From Daucus carota subsp. sativus (Eukaryota; Streptophyta; Magnoliopsida; Apiales; Apiaceae), in NCBI RefSeq assembly GCF_001625215.2, contig NC_030385.2, positions 43,921,598-43,985,597 on the forward strand: DNA of 64,000 nt. Reading direction: 5' to 3'. Of the stretch, positions 12,646 through 24,511 are shown one piece after another; position 1 is the first letter of the stretch, and each line of letters begins with the position of its first letter. The notes under the pieces were generated by a model that ran no database searches, was not told the origin of the DNA, and saw nothing but the letters and a program-made list of their open reading frames with translations. Made by a program: the position numbers and the translations under genes.

Positions 12646-13776
12646 TAGATTTTGGTTTGGAGAAAAAGGGCACCATGGTATCTCTTTTATTGATAAGGTA
12701 GGGAAGCTTCTGGATCCCAGACATACGTGTATGGATGATGATAACTCGACAGTTCTGTGTGTAGTGTGCACTGGTCGACTTTGTTTCTTTCTTTTCGCTT
12801 TTGGGAGTTTGCGGTAACTTGCATGGTCGGTTGAATATGTGTTTATATGGAATAATAATAAATTTTATATTATATCATACAAAGCTACCGGAAAGAGGTG
12901 AAAAAAGGTAGAAGATTACTTGCGTATGACCGAGGGTTAAAACTTGAATGAATTATACACATTATCTTCTTCAAGACTATTGAGTGAACTTACAACCAAC
13001 CGCACTGATTGCTAATGGACAAGCCAGGATAAGATCTCCAGACTACAAAAAGACCCCCACCCCACCACCATGTTTCTCCTTGCAAGTTATGTCTAGTTAC
13101 CATTGCAGTCGATCCGTGAAATCATATTACTTCTTCACATATTTTCACGAATTTTGACTCGATAGCTAAAATTAATATTAATAAAAAAAATTAAAAAATA
13201 AAACTCGAATAACTAATAAAATGCCCATATAGTGTTTTCAAAAATTCCTGATTATTAATATTTTCCCGACTATAATTTTTAAAATTCATTGATTTATCAA
13301 TTATATTCCGTTTTGACTTGAAATCCTCGATTTATAAAAACTTCTGATAAATCTCGTATAGATTATGAATCGTTTGATCAACCGACTAATTCTGATTCCT
13401 GATTTTTTAGTTAATGTGCAAGTAAATCATGCGAAAATAATCAAAAGTTCAATTAAGTTACTAATAATACATTTCACATAGTATTATATAAGAACCAAAT
13501 TTTGATAAACCACTCATTTCTTCATTAGTTATATGGGGCATGAAACCAGTCAAATGCTTGTAGTTCGGAAACTAGATGGACCAAAGCTCAACTATGCAAA
13601 GCCATTGATTCACTCCCACTCAAACTCCTATTTTCAATATCCACCACATGCAAACTACTCAGCCATGCATGCACGTATAAAACCATGCATATCCCCTTGA
13701 GCACATATTTTTCTGAACTAGCACCTGAAAATTCTCATATATTGCATAATCCATCAAAATCATCTGCAAATCGAAG
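12646..13776. other. Divergent promoter region between TIL and the small membrane protein gene
   Basis: AT-rich with no coding stretch. The right end carries the TATA box of the downstream gene. Confidence 0.55.
13676..13682 (+). promoter_or_regulatory. TATA box of the 83-aa protein gene
   Basis: TATAAAA about 95 bp upstream of the ATG at 13777, which leaves a 5' UTR of about 60-70 nt. Confidence 0.6.
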
Positions 13777-14028
13777 ATGGGAACGGACTCGAAACAACAT
13801 AATGTTCCGTCACAGAATTCGAACATGAAACACGCGAACCAAACACTACCGGCTAGCAACAGAGGTACGTCGAGTCCGAAGATGGCTGTGTTCGGTGGCT
13901 TTGCCGTTCTGGCGGCTATCGGCTACACCATTCTCTACTCGCATAAGAAGCCGGAAGCGAGCGCCGCCGATGTGGCTAAGGTGGCTAGCGGAACGGGCGA
14001 TAAAAAGAACACCCATCCACGCAAGTAG
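13777..14028 (+). CDS. Small single-pass membrane protein of unknown function, 83 aa
   Basis: Single-exon frame with a TATA box upstream. Residues 1-35 are polar and rich in Asn, Gln and Ser. Residues 36-54 (MAVFGGFAVLAAIGYTILY) form one hydrophobic segment, followed by a basic SHKKPEA and an Ala/Lys-rich tail ending HPRK. GC content is clearly higher than the surroundings, as expected for coding sequence. I do not recognise the family with certainty; it resembles small plant proteins annotated only as hypothetical membrane proteins. By the positive-inside rule the C-terminal tail probably faces the cytosol or stroma, which is inference. Confidence 0.7.
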   Translation: MGTDSKQHNVPSQNSNMKHANQTLPASNRGTSSPKMAVFGGFAVLAAIGYTILYSHKKPEASAADVAKVASGTGDKKNTHPRK

Positions 14029-14954
14029 ATGGATGAATGGAGATGTATTTTGTGTTTGTATTGGTTATGTAAAGTGTTGCACAAGCTTGTTTGTGATTTC
14101 TGAAGCTATATATGTAGTTTAAAATGTTGGAGTTCATTGTATAGTAATAAGTGGGTACTACATTCTTGTATAAATGAAAGTTGTTGCATTTTCTTCGTTT
14201 ATGAGATTCGTGTATACTTCGTCCGTCACTTTTTAATCATCAATTTAACTTTTTACACGTGATTTAAAATACATAAAAAGAAACTTCAGTAGTTTATACT
14301 ATATTATGTATATAACGAAGTGGATTCTAATCGATTTGTATAGGCAGAGATGATGTTACTGTTAAAAATTTTGAAAGCCAAAAATACGAAACACTCCAAA
14401 ACATTCATGTCTTCAAATTACCCATTTCAAAAAGCGGCTGAGATCTTGAATGTTTTCTAGTTCCCAGTTGAACACGAACCTGAGAAAAATTTCAGGGGTT
14501 CCAGTCCCATCGTCTGTGAGCTTTTTGAGCTTTTCTTTTAAGCACAGAGAAGTGATTCAGAAGAATGATTGGAGTAGAAATTTTGAAGTTATATTTAAAC
14601 AGAACCGGAACTTCAAAATTGTAAATAAATAAACAATTGGTTATGGATATAGAAGGTATTTGCTGAGCTTTAATCCCGGATTTTAAGTCATTTCAGACTC
14701 TAAGCTCAAAAATATTTGTTTGTGTAATTAATCAAATTCAACCAAAAGTATGGTATATTTTTTTAATCAGATTATTCTATTTTTATAATCTTTTTAATAA
14801 AAATTAATTTCAATACTAAATAAATAAATTATCAAATTTATTATTATTATTATTATTTTAATAACTCGTAAGTCATTTATAATATGAAATAACTCAAAAG
14901 GACAATTTAAACTAAGAACTTATCACATTATATCACTATAAATTATAAGTAATA

Positions 14955-15156
14955 CTCTTTTCATTCTCAAATTATAATCGTTTTGACTTTTTGCATGTAA
15001 TTTACTCAAAATAAAACATACTTATAGATATATTTTTTCATAAATAAAATTTTAACATCTATATTTTTTTTAGAAAATGATCTATAAAAATAAATTTATT
15101 TATAATTTAAATTACGTGTAAAAAATCAAGATAATTATTATTTTATAATAAAAGGA
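14955..15156. mobile_element. Degenerate Stowaway-like MITE
   Basis: Internal arms TTTGACTTTTTGCATGTAAT and its partner ATTACGTGTAAAAAATCAAG match the copy at 2043-2277, but the terminal CTCCCTCCG is eroded to CTCTTTTC. It is an older copy of the same group. Confidence 0.5.
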
Positions 15157-15655
15157 ATAATTTCAAAATTTTAAGTCTGCCCAAAAGTTATCCTGATCAT
15201 GGATAAAGTTATGTGAGAACTAATAGTGAGCCTCTCTTGCACAAATATATGCGAAAAATAGAAGTGTAACATCTGAGAACCGTCAAGTATGAAGCTAGTG
15301 TTCCTCCTCGCCCGTCATATAGATACTGTACACGTAATACAGCTTCTCGCAATAATGTCCGGATTACATTCAAGATATAAGCTGATTAAATAATGACCGA
15401 TAATTAATGCGATTAACTTGTGGTAGCTATATTTAATACAAACCCGTTGCTTCTCTTCATATTTTCGTAGCTGGATTGTACATTCATTCCATTCCCTCAT
15501 TGGGTTTCTTTCCCTCAAGAAACTCCATCTGGGAATGCCTTTCTAGTTTCCTGAGGTTCATCCTCCAGAAATGACTAATCAAGTCCGTCCCGGTGATTCC
15601 ATTCCTCTGTTTCTACATTTTCTTATCTTTTTTCGTTGATCATGCGTTGTTTGAA

Positions 15656-15772
15656 GACCTGTATAAAGGAATTGTTAAATTATGTTAGATTACATGTGTT
15701 TTAAACGTCCTGAATAAAGGACCGGTCAAGTTGTGTCAGATTACATGTGTTTTAAACGACCTGTATAAAGGA
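15656..15772. repeat. 51-bp tandem repeat, about 2.3 copies
   Basis: Units begin at 15656, 15707 and 15758 (gacctgtataaagga, gtcctgaataaagga, gacctgtataaagga) and share attacatgtgttttaaac. The array ends in a Stowaway-like cggagggagta. Confidence 0.75.
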
Positions 15773-15836
15773 CGGAGGGAGTATTAGATTATTTATTATG
15801 TGTACATTTTGCGGGTTGATGCAGGTGCCTGGGATC

Positions 15837-18800
15837 ATGTCCAGGCAGTTGTGTTTCGTTTCTTTGTTGCTGCTGGCGGGTTTAGCTGCAGCGCGAAATA
15901 ATCCTAATTCTGGTCACCACAAACATGGACCACAGGACGGACATGTCCATGCCCCGCCTTCCGTCAACAAGAAATTCTTGACCTTAAGTGGTGAGTAACG
16001 ATGATTTATCAGAATGAAAACATTTTGATTCGTTGATTTGAATAACAAATGTGAATACAGGAGGTCCGCCTGTGGTGGTTGCTCGTGGTGGATACTCGGG
16101 CCTTTTTCCTGATTCAAGTGACCAGGCTTACAGCTTTGCTCCTATGACAAGCCTTCCGGATACTATCATGTACTGCAATGTTCAGCTCACGAAAGACAAC
16201 CTTGGAGTCTGCACGACAGACATCCTCATCGACCTTTCCACAACAGCAGCCCTGGCCTATCCGAAGGGAGACAAGACTTACAATATCAATGGCCGTGATT
16301 TGCATGGTTGGTTTGCCATGGACTACATGTTGGATGACCTGAAAAACACTACATTTTGTAAGTCCTTGTTCAACAAACCAATTTCTCGAATGGTACATAG
16401 TGTTTGTGTTTAATATTTGCCTCTTCTTGGTTTGCTTTGTTTTCCTGCAGATGTGCAGAATGTGTTTAGTCGATCAAGTGCATTCGATGGCATGGCTCAG
16501 ATTTTAACTCCAGATGATCTTGCGGAAATTGCAGCAACTGGTAAAAATAGAATGTGGCTAAATTTTGACGTGAGTTCTATCTTTTGAGTTCAATTTGCGT
16601 ATTTCTAAGAGTAAATTGCAAATTTATGGCTAAACTTTATCCTCTATTACATTTTGTTTGCTGAAATTTCAAATTTGCAATATTATAGCCAAATATTGCT
16701 TTAACTCTTCGAAAAGGTGGTTTAGAGCCATTTTTTAAAGAACAAAGAGTAATTTTCCCCCTCAAAAGTCGCTCATACCCAGCTTTTTGAAATATAAAAG
16801 CGATATTTTGCCACTATACTGCAAATTTGAAATTTTGGCCACCAAACAGATAAAGTTTAGCCATATGTGTGTAAATTTACTCTATCTAACTCATCCTAAA
16901 TCACAATGTTCTTGATTCATTTATGTGCCATACTGCAGAATGACATGTTCTATGCCCAACATAAGTTAGATGCAGCAAAATACATTCAAGAATCAGGTAA
17001 GCTTTGGACGCCTAGTCACATTTCGTCCTCAGAACTCGACTTCCTAAAGTCTCTGAGTACGAAAGTGGACAAAACCAAGACAAAGCTTGTCTTCAAGTTT
17101 TTGGGCAAAGAAGATGTTGAGCCAACAAGCAGGCAAAAATATGGTCAAATAGATCTTGCCACACTGAAGCCTTTTGTAGCCGGTATTGTTGTCCCTAAAG
17201 ACTACATTTTTCCGATAACCAAGGACAACTACACAGATGCCCCAACTACACTTGTAGCTGATGCCCACAGACTAGGTCTTGAAGTATATGCTTCTGGTTT
17301 CTCAAATGATATGGTGGCAAGTTACAATTATAGTTATGATCCGGTCAACGAGTACCTCCAATTCATCGACAACTCTCAGTTCTCCATTGATGGTGTGCTT
17401 ACAGATTTCCCATCTACTGCATCAAATTCCATTGGTAAAAATTCTGTCTGCAATGCTTAATTTTCTCTTCCAACTTTCCAAAGGCATGTCATAGCTAATT
17501 TTCATCGTCGTGTGCTCTTCTTTGTGCAGCATGCTTTTCCCAGAGCAAGAACATCACTACCAAAACCACAAAAGGTGAGAAAATCTGAAAACACAGCTTT
17601 GATCACCCTGTTTAATTATCTGGTCTTTAAAATGAATCTGTAATTGCCTTTAAGCAGGTCTGGTCATCTCTCACAATGGAGCTAGTGGTGATTTCCCTGG
17701 CTGCACTGACCTTGCGTATCAGAAAGCCATAGATGCTGGGGCAGACATAATCGATTGCAATGTGCAAATGTCAAAGGATGGAATTGCTTTCTGCTCCAGC
17801 AACATTGATCTTACTGGCACAACTACAGCAGTCACTTCATTTATGGACAGATCTTCCAATATCCCTGAAATTCAACCAACTAACGGAATTTTCTCATTTG
17901 ATCTTACCTGGAGCGAAGTTGAATCCCTCAAACGTAAGTTTTCAAAACCAAGAACTTCTCTAATCTTGGTCTCTACATGTCTGATTTATAGTTCTACTTA
18001 TCCACGTGCATTGCACTTGCAGCTACTATTGAAGTTCCTATCAAGGACGGTAGCTTGTTAAGAAACCCGAGGAACAAGAACAAGGGCAAGTTCCTGACTC
18101 TTGATGCCTTCCTAGAACTTGCCAAGACTAGAAAAACTGGAGGGGTTATGATTAAGATCAGAGTAAGTCTAAACTCCCCCTTTTGCTACTCAATTACGCA
18201 AATTACCTATCAAAAGAGACTAGTAACGACTTTGAACTCTCCTTATCCAGAATGCTGCTTATCTAGCATCAAAGAAGGGTCTTGGTGTAATAGATGCTGT
18301 CAACACAGCTTTGCAGAAGGCAGGCCTCGACAAGGAAACCACTCAAAAGGTCATGATTCAATCAGAGGATAGCTCTGTCCTAGCAGCATTCAAGAGCATT
18401 CCAACTTACGAAAGAGTACTGTCTATCAAGGAAGCAGTCAGTGATGCACCCCCAGCAGTGGTAGAAGAAATCAAGAAAAATGCTAATGCAGTTGTGATCG
18501 ACAGAGAGTCTATTGTTCAAACAAACTCTGGTTTCTTCACGACTACTTTCACCAAAGTGGTGGAGGAAATGCACGCTGGAAATTTATCTGTATACGTCTC
18601 GCGTATCAGGAATGAGTATCTTTTCCTCAGTCTGGACTACTTGGCAGATCCTTATCTTGAACTTGCTACATTTGCTTCACTGAAAGTAGATGGTTTAGTC
18701 ACTGATTATCCAGCAACAGCAACTGCATACTTGAGTAAGTAAAATTCCCAAGTAGCAGATTCCACCTGATCCTTTTATTTTATTTTTAACGGAACCTTTA

Positions 18801-19239
18801 GAAGTAAACCCCACGTACGGACCACCAAGTATACCAAGTATATCGAGTGCTTATGCACTGGTAGGTGGCCCTTAAGAAATATAACGGAAACCATAATGTC
18901 GCGGTTTTTAAAGAATTAAACGGTGCTTTTTTGTGCAATGCAGGAAATCCTTGCTCAGATGTCAACAACCCTGCAACTGCAATAGCCATTTCAGCTATTA
19001 GCCCCGGAAATCTAATCAAACAAGTCGATCAAACTGCATTGCCACCGGCTTTGCCACCAAGCCCGGTTCTTGACAATGAGGACGTCGTTGATCCGCCACT
19101 ACCACCGGTGACCAAGATCAAAAACAACGCAGCACCAGCGCAAGCACCTAAAGCCTCCGGAGCCACAAAGAGAGTCGGCAACTTTGGCATTGTTTCAACT
19201 GTGATCACTCTGTTCTTTGGTATGGTGTGTTTCTTCTAA
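15837..19239 (+). CDS. GDPDL: GPI-anchored glycerophosphodiester phosphodiesterase-like protein (SHV3/GDPDL), 768 aa, complete
   Basis: Nine exons: 15837-15990, 16061-16357, 16451-16569, 16939-17434, 17530-17574, 17658-17933, 18023-18162, 18251-18734, 18944-19239, giving 2307 nt in frame. The protein starts with a signal peptide (MSRQLCFVSLLLLAGLAAAR). Two tandem GDPD-like domains follow: the first opens VVVARGGYSGLFPDSSDQAY and the second VISHNGASGDFPGCTDLAYQ. A Pro/Ala-rich linker and a C-terminal hydrophobic tail (GIVSTVITLFFGMVCFF) fit a GPI anchor. SHV3/MRH5-type proteins act at the plasma membrane and wall in cellulose and pectin organisation and root-hair growth. In the first domain ARGG replaces the HRG of true enzymes, as usual in this family, so catalytic activity is doubtful there. 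Confidence 0.95.
16609..16882. mobile_element. MITE with long terminal inverted repeats in GDPDL intron 3
   Basis: The ends GAGTAAATTGCAAATTTATG and its near-complement pair for about 33 bp, including TGGCTAAACTTTATC against GATAAAGTTTAGCCA. A clean target duplication was not found; the arm length suggests a Mutator-like MITE. Confidence 0.6.
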
Positions 19240-19632
19240 TGGAGATGGATGGACTTATGCCTAAATGTCATTTCATTATTTAAGCCCATATAGTGCAAAT
19301 AACATTAACAATCTTATCAATTTTGAGATTTTTTACTAGTAGTTTTTCAATTTACAAGGATCTTTATAAAAATTACAAGATTGATTAATCATTACATAGT
19401 ACTGATACTTCTTCCTTCACTTGCAAGGATTATTATAAAACTTACAACAAGCATTATCTTATCAATTAATTATTCAGTACAAGATACTCAAATCATATAT
19501 CCGATCAATATTCCGGTAGATCATCGCCTATTTTTATCAAATATATTCTGTTAATCCGCTTTTTAACAATAAATTAACATCTCTAAGTCCCTAATTAAAG
19601 TAAAAAAATAAACAAACATAAATTTAACTAAA
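19240..19632. other. 3' flank of GDPDL
   Basis: GDPDL 3' UTR followed by AT-rich sequence. No feature seen. Confidence 0.5.
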
Positions 19633-20030
19633 GAGGGGCTCAGATTCGCCTTAAATCAGACAGAATGGGACCAAACCGCCATGGCTGCAAACAAAGCAGT
19701 TGCCTATGAACAGACCATCAGTCTTGTTTGCCAATGCCAAGTTGCGATTCGGACACAAGTCTGTTGTTAATGTTTCTTTGTTCATCGTCACAGCCCTCGA
19801 TGTCGATATCTAAAAAGGAAAGAAAGAAAGAGTGAGTGAAGGAAGGGGACTGTGTTTCATTATTATGTCCTGTAATAAAAGGATTGAAATCATCGGTTCT
19901 GATGGTGGCGGAGGGGGACCAACACGACAGCCCCAATTTTAAACACCGTCGTCTCTCCACCTCCTTACCAGAGCCTCATACTTAAACTAATGAGTTGAAA
20001 CCCTAGTTTCTCGGTTTCCACTCTTTATGT
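19633..20030 (-). ncRNA. Structured ncRNA unit 1 (divergent copy of the array)
   Basis: Transcribed right to left. A TATA-like CATAAAG lies at 20023-20030. Block B (about 19880-19975) keeps GAGGTGGAGAGACG, CCCCTCCGCCACC and GATGATTTC. Block A spans 19633-19798 and keeps the conserved TTTGCAGCCATGGCGG and GAATCTGAGCCCCTC. Its stem is GGCAAACAA with TTGTTTGC, where other units have GGGCAAC with GGTTGC, so pairing is kept by paired change. Sequence identity to the other units is low outside these motifs. Function unknown. Confidence 0.55.
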
Positions 20031-20098
20031 GTCTCACCAGTCCCATGATTCCCTTTTACCAAATTACCCTTGTTAAAAGAAATTTGAATATAGCTTTA

Positions 20099-20326
20099 GA
20101 GGCCATTTGGGTTAGCTTAAAAGAAGTGACTTCTTGTTTATAATAAAGAAGTGGAGTAGAAGTGAGAAGTAAATAAGTTAATAAAGTGTTTGGAAAATAA
20201 GCAGAAGCTGTAGGAGAGAAAGTTAGTATTCTCAGCTTCTTAAAAGTGCTTCTACTTCTTTACACAAACGGGTCAAGTGAAGCATAAGCCAGAAACAGTT
20301 TATGCTTCTCTCGACCAAACACCTCC
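20099..20326. mobile_element. PIF/Harbinger-like MITE, 228 bp
   Basis: Ends GAGGCCATTTGGGTT and GACCAAACACCTCC are inverted; TTA is duplicated at 20096-20098 and 20327-20329. The sister segment near 34715 lacks it, which confirms insertion after the segmental duplication. Confidence 0.75.
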
Positions 20327-20516
20327 TTAATATCATATTCCTTAAAAATTATAATAGTAACCATATTGTATCTTAAAAAAAAATAGTAACCATATCGTAT
20401 AATTAAATTTGGGTGGTAAAATACTTTTTTTTTTAATTTTTCACAAAAATCCTTTTTTAATAATATATTGGCAAAATTATTATACACCACATTGAACTTT
20501 TATACAAATTTACTAA

Positions 20517-20988
20517 AAGGGGTATATTTGATTAGAATTTTAATAGATTGTTTTTAGTCTATAAATTTTAATGGATTATATGAGATTTTGATTTTATGCG
20601 GATTCTTGATAAAATGTCGCAGAGTTGATAGGATTTAGGTACAATGCTATAAAATCCAATTGATTTTGGTGGGATTTCAAAAAAAATTTAAAATACACCG
20701 AAGAATGCCACAAAATCCATCATTTTATGAGATGAAAAAAAAAATCCATCAGATTTTAATGGATTTTTAACAATCCCAATTGAATACCATCGGATTTTAA
20801 AGCATAATTTAAAATCCTAATTGAATACCATCGGATTTTAAAGCATAATTTAAAATCTCAATTGAATACCATCAGATTTTGTAGCATAATTTAAATTCCA
20901 CAACTTGAATACCAAACAATCTCAATCGAATATCCTCGGATTTCGTGAATGCAAATTTTTTTTTAAAATCTCAATCCAATACACCCTT
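20517..20988. mobile_element. MITE with AAGGGTGTATT-type inverted ends
   Basis: Left end AAGGGGTATATTTGATTAGA is complementary to the right end TCTCAATCCAATACACCCTT with few mismatches. Absent from the sister segment. Inside is a tandem repeat of 41 bp. Confidence 0.65.
20780..20902. repeat. 41-bp tandem repeat, three units
   Basis: Units start at 20780, 20821 and 20862 with ttgaataccatc(a/g)gatttt, each followed by agcataatttaaa. A degraded fourth unit follows. The array lies inside the MITE at 20517-20988. Confidence 0.8.
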
Positions 20989-21009
20989 CTAAATTTATTG
21001 TGTTGCAAT

Positions 21010-21861
21010 TAGGGGTGAACATAACCCGCTCAACCCGCTCAAACCAACCCAAACCAACCCTGTTTTTGGCCGAATAACCCGACCCAATCAAAACCGAAAT
21101 TTGAATGGGTTAATTTTCAAAAAACCCGATTAAATTGGGTTGGTTCAGGTTTTAACATATTTTAACCCTGAACCAACCCGACCCAACCCGATTGCATAAA
21201 TATTGGAGACCCATATATATTATGATATTATCTAGTATAGTCCCTAAGATTTTATTTATACATATATTTAGGGAATTGATAAATAATCTCCAAACTTTAC
21301 AATTTAAGCTTCATTTCAATTTTTTCTTCTACCCAAAGAGCATAATCACCTATAATATGGATGAAACATGTGTAGAAAGCATGGGCAAATGTGGTATAAA
21401 ATATGGAATTGGAGTTTAAATAGTAAAATGTGGAGCTTATTTATCAATTCCCTATATTTAATAAATAAATGGATCCATGGTTTGCTAGTCCTAATTCTAC
21501 ACCAGGTCCGAACAGAGGGAAAAATATACACTTTTCTGTACTGATAGTTTGTCCTAATAGTAGGTTTTAGGGCGCTGGAAACTAAGATAGAGAAAATCAT
21601 AATCTCTGCTTTAACGTTGCTAATCAATTCTGTTTAATGATACCTTGACAAATGTTTAATAATTTTAAACTTCTATTTTGAGTTTGAATTTTGACCGGAA
21701 GAATAAACCCAATTAACCCGACCCAACCCGACCTATAAATAATAGGGTTGGGTTAGACAAATATATTTGAGTGATTGGGTTAATTTTTTCATAAACCGAT
21801 TATATTGGGTTGGGTCGTTTTTTGCCTTGAAACCGCCCAACCCAACCCGTGTTCACCCCTA
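21010..21861. mobile_element. Non-autonomous hAT element, 852 bp
   Basis: Ends TAGGGGTGAACATAACCC and GTGTTCACCCCTA; exact 8-bp duplication gttgcaat at 21002-21009 and 21862-21869. Subterminal CCCAACCC and GGGTTGGG clusters match the copies at 3226 and 37038. No transposase is present; short frames inside are not supported as genes. Confidence 0.92.
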
Positions 21862-22176
21862 GTTGCAATCAAGCACATCCAATCATATGTGATTTCCAAT
21901 TTTTTTTGTTACAAGTAGTATTTTTATAAATATTTTTAAATATAATGAAAATATAAAAATTTTAAATTTTCTTAAAATTAGTTTATATAATTACACATAT
22001 ATTTTATCCATTTCAAATCTATTATTTCATTATTTTAAACAAAATAAAATGAAGATTTACAGTATATAGTAGAAACTATTAAAAGAAATAAACTTATATT
22101 ATTATTATTATGTATGAATCATTGAAAATAAAAAATTTAATTGATTAAAGAGGACACAAAACAAGGGGGATGGAGT

Positions 22177-22726
22177 GAGGCTCAGATCTGCAAAAAGTGG
22201 AGACAATGGAGGATCCGAGTCCGCCATGGCTGCAACCATCTTGGTTACCCAGCCAAGATACGGGTCAGATCTCCCAAGCTCCCACTGGGGTTCGCTCCAA
22301 TTAGAATACATATCCATCATCATCATAGCCTCCCTGTTTATTTAATTTACTTGCTCTTAGACAGAAACTCTGAAATAGATAGAAACATGCATGCATCCAA
22401 TGCCATCCATACATAATGGAGAGTGGAATGGAATTGGTGGTGAAGGAAGTGAAGAAGAAATAATTATACAGTAAATTCCCCAGAAAGCAAACAGACAATG
22501 CCTTTGAATCATCTGTATCTGCAGCAGCAGCAACAACAACAACAATAAGAGTAGATTGTGTGAAACTGCAAAGGTCGGTTGATTGAGAATGGTGTTAGAA
22601 ATCATGGGCTAAGCAGAGAGGGGCAACCGGCCTTGGAAACCATTATTATCCTCTCCACCGCCTCATTCTTCTAAGAGCAAACCCCAGCTTTTTGCTGCTC
22701 TCTTTACCAAACGCACTCCCTTATAT
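22177..22726 (-). ncRNA. Structured ncRNA unit 2
   Basis: Minus-strand order: TATA box ATATAA at 22721-22726, conserved start region GGGGTTTGCTCTTAGAAG, block B (about 22690-22571), spacer, block A (22332-22177). In block B, AAGGCCGGTTG pairs with CAACCGACCTT; an inner GAGAGG can pair with CCTCTC. Block A runs from GAGGCT to AGCCTC and folds back; its central hairpin is TGGCTGGGTAACCA with TGGTTGCAGCCA. The upper stem seen in units 3 and 5-8 is absent here. No conserved reading frame spans the unit. Confidence 0.6.
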
Positions 22727-23436
22727 GTTGATGTTTTTTAGTATTATTTTTGTTGAGTAATTGTCTTGGTTTTGGTGTTTAATTTTTAATTTCACTTGGT
22801 GGTTGAAATGCTTGAGGGGAGGTTCATGGTACTAGTTTGTGTAGACCGTGGAGAGAGAATTCAATTCTGTCAAAGATGTGCCTTTGATTTATTCATTTAT
22901 TAAAAAAATCAAAGTTATAAATATTTGAGGAAAAAATATAATTGAAAGTATAAGCCAGCTATTGTGATTATAATTAAAATCAAAACGCATATATTTTCGA
23001 TACATATGATATTTCTTTATAGGTTTCAAAAAAATATATGATATTTCTTTATATAAATCTGTAAGTAATTTTATATATTACTGTTATACAAAATATTTTT
23101 ATACTACTGAATTAGAAGTCGAGAAGTATATTTCATACAAGTGTGTACTACGAGATGGCATGGACAACAGACTAGATTTAATTATTTTTTGAAGATAAAC
23201 ATACCATTTTTTTTTTGTCCTGAGGTATTTCTAATTTAGATTATCTTTTTCCTAATTAAAATAAACTCCTCCAGATAGCATAGATCAAATAACAAAAAAA
23301 AGATAATTAGCAAAAAAAAAATAACTAAAAAGATTGATTAGATTCTTTCCTAGAAAAGAATAACAAACAAAATAGATCAAATGTCTAAAAAGATTGATCA
23401 GACTCTTTCCTAGATCAGACTCTTTCCTAGAAATGA
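22727..23436. other. Spacer between units 2 and 3, left part
   Basis: AT-rich sequence shared with the sister segment (35759-36110). No gene seen. Confidence 0.5.
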
Positions 23437-23881
23437 GGGGTCGTTTAGTTCGTAGGTTTCTGGAATGAGGTATGGGGTTTGTCCATTCCAAACTCATACC
23501 TGGTGTTTGGTTGACAAAAATAAAATCTGAAACTCATACCTTAAACCCCAAAGTATGGGTTTTTGATACACAAGTGGGGAGGTGGGTATGAGATGGAGGT
23601 ATGAGCTATATTCATTTTTTATTTTTTTTCCCTCTCTTTAAGTAATGAAATATAAATGTTTGATAAAAAATTAAATCAATGATGCAAAAATATATGACAA
23701 TAACAATTTTATTAATATTTTTAATTAATATATATTAATAACTTATTTTTTATAAAAATTGTATATATTGATTCCAACACTCAACCAAACACATGATATC
23801 AGATATGATACCTCAAACTCATACCAGCTTAACCCGATTTCTCATTCCAACCCGATACCACTCCTCAAACCAAACAACCCC
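23437..23881. mobile_element. PIF/Harbinger-like MITE, 445 bp
   Basis: Inverted ends GGGGTCGTTTAGTTCG and CAAACCAAACAACCCC, flanked by TGA (23434-23436) and TAA (23882-23884), a near-match of the expected 3-bp duplication. The sister segment reads straight through this point. Confidence 0.65.
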
Positions 23882-24511
23882 TAAGGAGTAGCAAACAAAA
23901 ATCGTTTGGTCAATTACGATGCTCGATTCCCCGAATACCAAAAAAACATAAAAATGAACTGGATCTTTTGGAAACACCCATGTCCACTAGTTGTCTAGCA
24001 TGATTGTAGCATTTTAGGTTGAAAAAATAACAAAAGTCAAAAAAATGCATTGAAATTAAAATTTTGTGGTAAAATTAGAAGACATTACTTTAATATATTT
24101 TGAATTGTACTGCTTTAAGAAAGTTCACGAATTTACAATAAAAAACAAGACATTGTTTTAAATCATTGAAAAGGTGATTAATAAGTAATAACCATCCTTT
24201 TTGAGGAAAAAATAAAGAGGATTTTCTTCTATTGCTAAACTGCCCTTAAATAATTTTTTAATATAAAAATGTTATACGAACATCTTGTTAAAAAATTTTA
24301 AATTAGATATCAAAAATATAGGCTACAATAGCATAATTAACCCTAAAAAATTTCATCCGTAATAAAAAATTATAAATAAGATTATTCCAACTCCTTTAAC
24401 TTATTTCTTATTTTTAATAATTAAATTAATCAAATATTAATCGAATATTAAACATAAAATAAAAATGAATGATAGAAGATTAACTTAAAAAGAAAAAGAT
24501 AACAATGGAGT

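Larger units (their letters stand above)
14029..15836. other. Intergenic region and 5' UTR of the GDPDL gene
   Basis: Contains a Stowaway-like half-end near 14215, a degenerate Stowaway near 14955 and a 51-bp tandem repeat. The acceptor at 15824, just before the coding ATG, suggests a 5' UTR intron; a leader exon might lie around 15480-15580. No other gene is seen. Confidence 0.5.

Noticed and set aside
12310..12817. Plus-strand ORFs over the lipocalin gene
   Set aside because: Antisense shadows of the TIL first exon; the minus frame gives a complete lipocalin.
20750..20960. CRISPR-like spaced repeats
   Set aside because: The 41-bp units are contiguous without unique spacers, lie in a MITE, and the genome is a plant's.
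21192..21627. ORFs in 21192-21627
   Set aside because: Inside the hAT element interior, AT-rich, no transposase motif or other domain.
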